NCBI GenBank assembly: GCA_031278255.1
Contig: JAITKU010000260.1
Span: 1-12,779 of the forward strand
Reading direction: 5' to 3'
Origin: Eubacteriales Family XIII. Incertae Sedis bacterium
GTDB lineage: Bacteria > Bacillota > Clostridia > Peptostreptococcales > Anaerovoracaceae
DNA length: 12,779 bases
The position numbers and the translations under genes were made by a program. This document shows, piece by piece, positions 7,630-12,779 of the stretch; position 1 is the first letter of the stretch; each line of letters starts with the position of its first letter. The notes below the pieces were generated by a model. It did not search any database. It was given only the letters and a program-made list of their open reading frames with translations, and was not told the DNA's origin.

Positions 7630-8598
7630 TTACTGCTTTAATTTCACGTTGCTGCCCGCCACCGCCGGTATCCCATACCCTTGCAATATCTCCGTCAATT
7701 CCAAGATGTTTTTCTCCCATACGCTCCGCTCGGGCGGGATGAAGTCCTCTCCCATCGGATAGGCTTCGTTCAGGCTCGCGTACTTTTCGAGGCCCATCTT
7801 GCGATAGGGCAGAAGCTGCAGTTGCAGAATATTGCCCCGCAGCTTGTCGCGGATGAAAGCGCCCGTGGCGCGGATGTTCTCTTCGTCGTTGTTGCAGCCC
7901 GCCACGACGGGGATGCGGAGGACGAGGGGCTTGCCCAGCGCCGCGACGCGCAGGAGGTTTTCGAGAATCCGCTCGTTGCCCGCGCCCGTGAGCGCCCTGT
8001 GCTTTGCGCTGTCCATGTGCTTGATGTCGGCGATCACCATGTCCGCGTATGCGCAGACGGAGCGGACGGCCTCCTCGTCGCAGCAGAGGGCCGATTCCAC
8101 GCAGGTATGGATGTAATTCTTCTTGCAGGCGTCGAGCAGTTCGGCCGCGAATGCCCATTGGAGCATCACCTCGCCGCCGGAGAGCGTGACGCCGCCGCCG
8201 GATTTCATGTAGAAATTCCTGTCCGCGAGTACGATCTGCAGGAGTTCTTCGACGCGCATGTCCCTGCCCCAGCGCATTACGGCGGAGGAGGGGCAGGCAT
8301 CGGCGCAGGCGAAGCAGTCCGGTTTGCAGGCCGCGCGCCTCACCTCTGCGATGTGCCTGTCCCGATGGACGAGCGGACACGCGGGCAGGGGACAGGCTCG
8401 CACGCAGAGTCCGCACTTGTCCTTTCCGACGCAGCGGGCCTTATAGATGCCAAGCTGCGGTCTCGCGTCTATGCTCTCGGGATTGCCGCACCATCTGCAG
8501 CGCATCGGGCAGCCCTTGAAGAAGATCTCCGTCCTTATGCCCGGGCCGTCGTGGATGGTGAACCTCTGAATGCTTACGATGTTGCCCGTTCCGCTCAT
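7630..8598 (-). CDS. Glycyl radical enzyme activating enzyme (radical SAM, PflA-like with two ferredoxin-type clusters)
   Basis: This 322-residue radical SAM protein uses S-adenosylmethionine and a 4Fe-4S cluster to abstract hydrogen from the C-terminal glycine of a partner GRE. The radical SAM cysteines are C30, C34 and C37 (C-x3-C-x2-C), followed by a domain with two more cluster motifs: C56, C62, C65, C69 and C91, C95, C98, C102, each ending in CP. Such an inserted domain marks the activases of dehydratase and decarboxylase-type GREs and is absent from the short PflA of pyruvate formate-lyase. SGGE (140-143) is the SAM-binding glycine motif. The ATG has GGAGGA about 7 bases upstream. It lies between two GRE genes and is the only activase seen, so it probably serves both. 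Length and order of parts are normal. Confidence 0.95.
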   Translation of the reverse strand: MSGTGNIVSIQRFTIHDGPGIRTEIFFKGCPMRCRWCGNPESIDARPQLGIYKARCVGKDKCGLCVRACPLPACPLVHRDRHIAEVRRAACKPDCFACADACPSSAVMRWGRDMRVEELLQIVLADRNFYMKSGGGVTLSGGEVMLQWAFAAELLDACKKNYIHTCVESALCCDEEAVRSVCAYADMVIADIKHMDSAKHRALTGAGNERILENLLRVAALGKPLVLRIPVVAGCNNDEENIRATGAFIRDKLRGNILQLQLLPYRKMGLEKYASLNEAYPMGEDFIPPERSVWEKNILELTEILQGYGIPAVAGSNVKLKQ

Positions 8599-8625
8599 TT
8601 TCGCGTCCTCCGCGCCGGCGCGCCG

Positions 8626-11166
8626 TCAGTCAAAGGACAGCTCCGTCCGCGCGATCAGATCGTTTTGCAATTCCCTGTTCAATTCCGTGAAATAGGCGCT
8701 GTAGCCCGCGACGCGCACCAAAAGGTCCTTGTAGGCCGCCGGGTTTTCCTGCGCTTCCCGCAATGTCTCTTTCCCGATGATGTTGAACTGGCTCTGCATA
8801 CCTTTCCGCTCGAAATACGCGTCCATAAAGGAGATCAGATTGTCCCTGCCCGTCTCGCCCGAAACGGCGGAGGGCGAGAATTTCCAGTTCAGAATAACGC
8901 CGTTCGCGATACGGCTGTGGTCGTATTTCGTCACGGAATTGGCGATGGCCGTGGGTCCGTTCCTGTCGTGGGCGGCCGTGCGCGTGTGCGCGGGACTCAA
9001 GCAGTCGGATACGGGCTCGTAGGCCTCCCTGCCGTCCGGCGTCGCGGCGGTGACGGCGCCGTGGAGTATATTGTTTGAAACGGAGAATACCCCGGGCATG
9101 TAATCGCCGCCGCGCGGCGTGGGGCGGTGTTCGATGTATTTGCAATAGGTTTCGATCACCAGACGGAACATCTCGTCCGCGTAATCGTCGTCGTTGCCGT
9201 AGTGCGGCAGTTTATCGCTGTTGACCAGCGCTTTCAGCCATTCGTAGCCCCGCCAGTTTGCCCGCAGCGCGCGCAGGTATTCCTCGCCCGTGATCCGCTT
9301 GTCGTCGAATACCAGCCGGCGGATCGCCGTCAGGCTGTCCGCGGCGGTCGCGGGTCCCACGGCCTGCGGTCCCGAATGGTTGTAGATCGCCCCGCCGCGG
9401 GATACGTCCATGCCTTTCCCGATGCAGTCTTGGACGAGCAGCGAGAGATAGGGGAGGGGCTTTAAGCGCCGGTGCGCGATATCGATCTTGTTGATCCCCG
9501 AGATCATCAGATCGCACCAGTATTTCATCTGTTTGTCGTAGGAGACGAGCAGTTCGTCGAAGCTCGCGAAGTGCGACAGACTGCCGGTGTCCGGGCCGAG
9601 GCTTCCGCCGGCGTCGGCGCAGACGGCGCGACGCGGGCATTTCGGCCCGCAGTCTATGCAGCGCCCGCCGTTGATCGCGAGCTGCAGGACCTTTGCCAGA
9701 TTGAAAGAGGAGGAGTCGTGCCAGCCGTAGGTTTTGCCGGGCACCGCGGGCTCCACGCAGCCGATACCGACGTAGTTCCGCGCGTCCTCGATGGGCTTGC
9801 CGTAGCGGAGCAGGGACTCGATCATCGGTTCGTCGTTGAATACCTTGGGCTCGCCCGTGCCGATGCGAATGACGTTGTAGGTCTTGATCTTGAAAGCCGC
9901 GGGCGATCCCTTGTGCAGGCGAACGCCCATCCAAGGGTTCGGTATGCGCGTGTGCGCGTGCGCGTCCAGCACCATGTAACTCAAATCGTTCGTGATGTCA
10001 TTGCCGTCCTCGTCCACGCCGCCGATGTCGAGGGCCGTGCCGCCCATGATCGTTCCGCCGGAGAACACGATCGCCAGCTTGTCGCGAATCTTGCACAACT
10101 GATGCATTTTCAGGAAAGCCATCTCGATCAGTTCCTGCATGAACGCGCGGCTCAGATTCCCCGTTTCGAGGTCTTTCTTATAGAAAGGCCAAAACAGCTT
10201 GTCGAAACGCCCGTAGGTGACGGAATGCCCGTTTGACTCGATGAGGATCATGTTCGTGGCGATATGCCAAAGCTGGATCGCCTCCCAGAAGTCGCGCGGG
10301 GCGCCCTCGGCTACGTGCAGACAGTTCGCGGCAATGCGCAAGAGTTCCCGTTTGCGCTTCGGATTCTTCTCGCGCTCCGCCGTCTCGCCCGCCAGAAGGC
10401 CGTAGCGCTCGATGTAACGCGTCGCGCCCTCCAGCATGATCAATTCGGCCTCGTAAAATTCCTTTTTTTCGATATCCGCGGGATTCGTCGTGTCCAAAGG
10501 GGCCATCGCCGCCAACACCCGCTCGCGCAGACCGCCGAAGCCGATCCGCAGCAGGGTTTCGTAGTCCGCGCACACATGGCCCACGCCCGCGTAGATGAAA
10601 AGCCCGCAGAAGATCACGCCCTTTCCGACGTGGGAGCCTTTCAACTCGTCCTCGCTGAAAGCGTGCAGGATCGCCTCGGACACCGTTTTGCCTTTCCAAT
10701 CGTCCCAAAGCGCAAGGATGTCGCGCCTATTTTCCTCGTCGATGACGTAGCGGTCGTTGCTGCGCTTTGCGAAGAGGTCCTGCGTGAGTTCCTCGCACAG
10801 CCAGTCCATGGAGAACTCCGGGTAGATCGGCGCGCTCTTGGGCGGCGCGGCCGGTTCTCCGACGATGAGTTCCTCGGGGTGGATGGCGATCTTTACCTGC
10901 CGGAGTACATCGCGCAGGGCCATCGCGCATTTGATGTTCTGCGGGTACATCGTGTATTTCTTGTAGGCCTCCGTCACGATCTTCGCGCGCTGCGCGTCGG
11001 CGCTCGTGTCCCGGTTCTTCATTTGGCGCAGGATGTTGTTGATGCGCGAAAAGGGGGAGGGGTCCTCGGTAAGCCCCGATACGCCGACGCCCCATTCCTT
11101 GTCGTAGGGTTCTATGGCTTGCGGGAGCGCTTTCGCGTTCGGCTGTTGTTTGTAAGGATCGGGCAT
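8626..11166 (-). CDS. Glycyl radical enzyme B, dehydratase-like paralogue of enzyme A
   Basis: This 846-residue paralogue of the other GRE is the first gene of the operon. Key sites are H197 in GVGHVC, H314/S315 in SNGHSVTYGRFD, the thiyl residue C470 and base E472 in GCVEP, D484 in GWHD, YNHSGPQA (595-602), the radical glycine G821 in VRVAGYSAYF and R840. C-x2-C-x3-C-x5-C occurs at 503-516, at the same distance from the active Cys as in enzyme A. The ATG at 11164-11166 was chosen because AGGGAGGTG ends 6 bases upstream; an ATG at 11188-11190 would put that ribosome site inside the gene. The activase starts 27 bp after the stop. Compared with enzyme A it lacks the CLCC cluster and differs near the pocket (GWHDSSSFN against GWKDCGHMN), so its substrate may differ. 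The family is certain; the reaction is inferred. Confidence 0.93.
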   Translation of the reverse strand: MPDPYKQQPNAKALPQAIEPYDKEWGVGVSGLTEDPSPFSRINNILRQMKNRDTSADAQRAKIVTEAYKKYTMYPQNIKCAMALRDVLRQVKIAIHPEELIVGEPAAPPKSAPIYPEFSMDWLCEELTQDLFAKRSNDRYVIDEENRRDILALWDDWKGKTVSEAILHAFSEDELKGSHVGKGVIFCGLFIYAGVGHVCADYETLLRIGFGGLRERVLAAMAPLDTTNPADIEKKEFYEAELIMLEGATRYIERYGLLAGETAEREKNPKRKRELLRIAANCLHVAEGAPRDFWEAIQLWHIATNMILIESNGHSVTYGRFDKLFWPFYKKDLETGNLSRAFMQELIEMAFLKMHQLCKIRDKLAIVFSGGTIMGGTALDIGGVDEDGNDITNDLSYMVLDAHAHTRIPNPWMGVRLHKGSPAAFKIKTYNVIRIGTGEPKVFNDEPMIESLLRYGKPIEDARNYVGIGCVEPAVPGKTYGWHDSSSFNLAKVLQLAINGGRCIDCGPKCPRRAVCADAGGSLGPDTGSLSHFASFDELLVSYDKQMKYWCDLMISGINKIDIAHRRLKPLPYLSLLVQDCIGKGMDVSRGGAIYNHSGPQAVGPATAADSLTAIRRLVFDDKRITGEEYLRALRANWRGYEWLKALVNSDKLPHYGNDDDYADEMFRLVIETYCKYIEHRPTPRGGDYMPGVFSVSNNILHGAVTAATPDGREAYEPVSDCLSPAHTRTAAHDRNGPTAIANSVTKYDHSRIANGVILNWKFSPSAVSGETGRDNLISFMDAYFERKGMQSQFNIIGKETLREAQENPAAYKDLLVRVAGYSAYFTELNRELQNDLIARTELSFD

Positions 11167-11172
11167 TTCAAA

Positions 11173-11181
11173 CACCTCCCT
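11173..11181 (-). promoter_or_regulatory. Ribosome binding site that decides the GRE-B start
   Basis: On the - strand AGGGAGGTG lies 6 bases before the ATG at 11166-11164. It is the strongest ribosome site near this gene and favours this ATG over the in-frame ATG at 11190, which lies upstream of the site. Confidence 0.8.
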
Positions 11182-11242
11182 CTCATGCAATCTCGCGTAC
11201 GGTTCGATCCGGATCGGCCGGCCCCGCGCAAGGGTCTCGTCC

Positions 11243-11271
11243 CATATATTTTACAACGGATTTCCTGTAAA
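11243..11271 (-). promoter_or_regulatory. Predicted promoter of the GRE operon
   Basis: On the - strand, TTTACA (11271-11266) is separated by 17 bases from TATATG (11248-11243). The predicted transcript start is near 11236, giving a leader of about 70 bases. Both hexamers deviate from consensus, which fits a regulated promoter. Confidence 0.5.
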
Positions 11272-11274
11272 ATA
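11247..11274. promoter_or_regulatory. Perfect inverted repeat, candidate operator of the GRE operon
   Basis: TATTTTACA (11247-11255) and TGTAAAATA (11266-11274) are exact reverse complements, separated by 10 bases. One arm covers the predicted -35 hexamer and the other touches the -10 hexamer, so a bound protein would compete with RNA polymerase. It is not a classic LysR T-N11-A box. The half-site recurs at 11389-11395 (TTTTACA) and, one base off, at 11444-11450 (TGTAAAT), around the LysR promoter. Confidence 0.5.
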
Positions 11275-11415
11275 AAGCAACAAAATGTGGGAGGCCGTTC
11301 AGTTTCTGTGAAGCTTCTTCATGGCGCAAAGGGGCGCGGTGCGCGGTGCGCGAACCCGCCGTCGGGGGCTTTGCGAGCATAAGAACGATTTTACATAAAA
11401 GTATAATTTTGCTAC

Positions 11416-11444
11416 TTGAATCGCCCGAAAAAATGTTATATAGT
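11416..11444 (+). promoter_or_regulatory. Predicted promoter of the LysR-type regulator gene
   Basis: TTGAAT (11416-11421), 17 bases, then TATAGT (11439-11444). Transcription would start near 11451, leaving a leader of about 57 bases before the GTG start. The TTTTACA half-site at 11389-11395 lies just upstream and a related TGTAAAT overlaps the end of the -10 hexamer, which would suit autoregulation. Confidence 0.55.
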
Positions 11445-11507
11445 GTAAATGAATAAGGCTCGCAATCGGACAGTGCCGATGCGGGTCCCGGGAGGGGAGA
11501 CAAGCCT

Positions 11508-12401
11508 GTGGAAATCCGCCAGTTGAAGTATTTCATCGAGATTTGCAAATACAAGAACTTTTCCCGCGCGGCCGAGGAATGCCACATCTCCGCGCAGGGC
11601 GTCAGCATGGCTGTAGCGCGTCTGGAGGCGGAGTTGTCGTGCAAATTGTTCAAGAGAAGCTCCAAGGGGATCGAACCGACGCCGCAGGCCGAATATCTGC
11701 TTCCGCGCGCGAAGAAGATACTCTCGCTGATGGGCGAATGCGAGACCTATTTCTCGCTGAATGTGCAAAAGGAGAAATTCCTGCCCGTCGTGTTCTCCGT
11801 CGGGACGATCGAGGAGTTTGCCGGGCCGCCCATCGCGGAGTTCATGGAGAAATACAGCGATGTGCATCTGGATATCCGCGAATGCGGCGATACGATATGC
11901 GATGAGGCCGTGGAGAATCGGGAGGTGGAGTTGGGCCTCACCGTCGGTCCCGTCGATAACAAGAAATTCGACGCGCACAGGCTCTTTTCGACGAAGCACG
12001 CGCTGATCGTGCGCGCGGACCATCCCCTTGCGGAGCGGCACGCCGTTTCCGCGCAGGACCTGCGCGATCTGCCCGTCGCCGTGGTGAACGAAACGACGAG
12101 AACCTGTTCCGTTTTCAAGTCGGCTTGCAGGCGGGCCGGCTTCGAGTTGACGGTGAGTACCTACGTGGACAATATTTTGCTGGTCTACTATCTGGCCGAG
12201 GTGCGTTTCGCGGTCGGCATCTCCACGCTCGCGCTCGCCCGGCGGCTCTCCCGCCCCACGCTGCGCGCCGTTCCGTTCGATGATCCCGCGCTCGATTGGA
12301 ACATCTGTCTGATCAAGGCGAAGAACGAACACCTGTCCCGCGAGGCGCAGTTGTTTGAAAAACTGCTGCATAGGCACGGGGAGCGGCAGGGGGAAAACTG
12401 A
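11508..12401 (+). CDS. LysR-family transcriptional regulator
   Basis: This 297-residue protein has typical LysR length. The N-terminal helix-turn-helix is clear (residues 1-60: MEIRQLKYFIEI, NFSRAAEECHISAQGVSMAVARLE, then LFKRSSKGIEPTP), followed by a linker helix and a two-lobed effector-binding domain (about 90-290, with ELGLTVGPV and HALIVRADHPLA). It starts with GTG at 11508-11510; GGAGGGGAG lies 8 bases upstream, and no in-frame ATG at the right place would keep the family-conserved N-terminus. It is divergent from the GRE operon, so it most likely controls that operon and its own gene in response to a small molecule related to the GRE substrate. This role is inferred from position. The effector is unknown. 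Confidence 0.93.
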   Translation: MEIRQLKYFIEICKYKNFSRAAEECHISAQGVSMAVARLEAELSCKLFKRSSKGIEPTPQAEYLLPRAKKILSLMGECETYFSLNVQKEKFLPVVFSVGTIEEFAGPPIAEFMEKYSDVHLDIRECGDTICDEAVENREVELGLTVGPVDNKKFDAHRLFSTKHALIVRADHPLAERHAVSAQDLRDLPVAVVNETTRTCSVFKSACRRAGFELTVSTYVDNILLVYYLAEVRFAVGISTLALARRLSRPTLRAVPFDDPALDWNICLIKAKNEHLSREAQLFEKLLHRHGERQGEN

Positions 12402-12554
12402 GCGCGAAGCTTCCGCGCCCGCGCGGCCCGGGGCCGGCGTTTCGGTCTTTTCCGCAGGTATTTTAAGCCTCCCCGCCGAACGGATCCGCCTTTGCGCGGC
12501 GCTTCCTGCGGATGCGATTCCGGCCGTCCGAATTGCGCCGCTCTTCCTTGCAAT

Positions 12555-12580
12555 CGGCACTCTGAATATCGAGGGTGCCG
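12555..12580. terminator. Weak candidate terminator hairpin between convergent genes
   Basis: CGGCACTCT (12555-12563) can pair with AGGGTGCCG (12572-12580) across an 8-base loop, giving 9 pairs including one G-U on the + strand. No T run follows on either strand, so it is not a standard intrinsic terminator. The 12402-12644 gap otherwise holds only short GC palindromes (for example CGGCC/GGCCG at 12424-12436) and no credible gene. Confidence 0.3.
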
Positions 12581-12644
12581 GTTTCGGCAATGTGGGGGAA
12601 GCGGGGACCGCATCGTCTTTTGTGTCATGTCCCTTCCGATATTC

Positions 12645-12779
12645 TCATCCGAAGCGTTCAAAAAACAATGCCGGATCATGGATGGTGTCGGCGTTTTTCG
12701 CCAAGGTTTCTATCTCCCAATCCCACCACCGAACGCGCAGCAGGGTTTCAATTTGTTTGTCGTTGAAACGGTATTTCTT
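12645..12779 (-). CDS. CatB/Vat-type hexapeptide O-acetyltransferase (C-terminal fragment)
   Basis: The last 44 codons of a gene that enters from the right edge and ends in TGA (12647-12645). The visible residues include KKYRF near the start of the fragment, then the segment IETLLRVRWWDWEIETL, then KNADTI and a tail ending in FFERFG. As I recall the family, KRF followed by a helix and a WWDW or WWNW motif is the standard C-terminus of type B chloramphenicol / streptogramin acetyltransferases and related O-acetyltransferases, which move acetyl from acetyl-CoA to a hydroxyl group. Only this helical tail is visible; the left-handed beta-helix core and the catalytic His lie outside the window. 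Many family members are not resistance enzymes, so no drug target should be assumed. It converges on the LysR gene. It is easily missed because no start codon is present. Confidence 0.75.
   Translation of the reverse strand, partial: KKYRFNDKQIETLLRVRWWDWEIETLAKNADTIHDPALFFERFG

Larger units (their letters stand above)
11167..11507. other. Divergent intergenic regulatory region between the GRE operon and the LysR gene
   Basis: No credible gene lies in these 341 bases. Reading outward from GRE-B, they hold its ribosome site, a 12-bp perfect palindrome (11205-11216, CGATCCGGATCG) in the probable leader, the operon promoter with an inverted repeat (11243-11274), and a GC-rich stretch with a short heptamer repeat, GCGCGGT (11334-11352). 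An AT-rich patch carrying the LysR-gene promoter and its ribosome site (GGAGGGGAG, 11491-11499) follows. The AT-rich islands stand out strongly from the surrounding GC-rich sequence. Shared regulation of both directions by the LysR protein is a usual arrangement for this family. Confidence 0.7.

Noticed and set aside
6632..8416. A 594-codon open frame on the - strand spanning the activase and GRE-A
   Set aside because: It is a shifted frame of two genes whose motifs are intact in their own frames; the product is Arg-rich and without family resemblance.
7681..9078. A 465-codon open frame on the + strand
   Set aside because: Antisense to the activase and the end of GRE-B, with no motif and no ribosome site.
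4966..11166. A microcompartment (GRM) locus
   Set aside because: No shell protein, aldehyde dehydrogenase or phosphotransacetylase gene is visible in the window, so the GREs alone do not support this.
10264..11382. A 372-codon open frame on the + strand running into the intergenic region
   Set aside because: Antisense to GRE-B; its tail would run through the operon promoter; composition is typical of a shadow frame.
11389..11405. A LysR T-N11-A box in the AT-rich patch upstream of the LysR gene
   Set aside because: A TAC-N6-GTA dyad is present, but its centre does not fit the T-N11-A spacing, and AT-rich promoter sequence makes chance matches likely.
12424..12436. CGGCC/GGCCG hairpin just after the LysR stop
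   Set aside because: Only 5 pairs with a 3-base loop, and the T run is about 14 bases away; too weak to call.
11436..12590. A 384-codon open frame on the - strand
   Set aside because: Antisense to the clearly recognisable LysR gene, with no family motif.
12188..12679. A 163-codon open frame on the - strand at the right edge
   Set aside because: It overlaps the acetyltransferase tail in another frame and the LysR gene in antisense; the other frame shows the WWDW family motif.

Overview
The window comes from a GC-rich anaerobic bacterium, most likely a Clostridia-type Firmicute. Signs of this are the strong AGGAGG-type ribosome sites, two oxygen-sensitive glycyl radical enzymes (GREs) with a radical SAM activase, and one textbook sigma-70/sigma-A-like promoter (TTGACA-N18-TATAAT). 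The species cannot be fixed from this sequence. No mobile element, CRISPR array, tRNA or rRNA was seen.

Layout. At the left edge (1-1344, + strand) are the tail of an RbsA-type sugar ABC transporter ATPase and its RbsC-type permease, joined by a one-base stop/start overlap. They converge on a membrane-bound hybrid histidine kinase (1387-3714, - strand), with a GC hairpin lying at the junction. The kinase has its own consensus-like promoter at 3757-3786.

The core is a - strand operon running from about 11236 down to 3840: GRE-B (846 aa), a GRE activase (322 aa), GRE-A (870 aa) and a GldA-family glycerol dehydrogenase (365 aa). Gaps are 27, 51 and 28 bp, and each gene has a good ribosome site. 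A LysR-type regulator (11508-12401, + strand, GTG start) is divergent from it. The 341-bp gap between them holds a predicted promoter for each side and a perfect 9-bp inverted repeat (spacer 10) lying across the operon promoter. At the right edge (12645-12779, - strand) is the last 44 codons of a CatB/Vat-type hexapeptide acetyltransferase.

How the genes may work together. One activase probably installs the glycyl radical on both GREs. Both GREs keep the GCVE active-site Cys/Glu, the downstream Asp and the other residues that I recall binding glycerol in the B12-independent glycerol dehydratase. A C-O lyase (dehydratase) acting on a polyol or related small hydroxylated substrate is therefore the best guess, and GldA would carry out an NAD-linked alcohol/ketone step. 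The LysR protein is the obvious candidate regulator. The substrate is not known.

The most unusual feature is a Cys-rich insertion, C-x2-C-x3-C-x5-C. It starts exactly 33 residues after the catalytic Cys in both GREs, and I do not recall it in the glycerol dehydratase or choline lyase types. The two paralogues also differ at pocket positions, so they may have two substrates or form an unequal pair.
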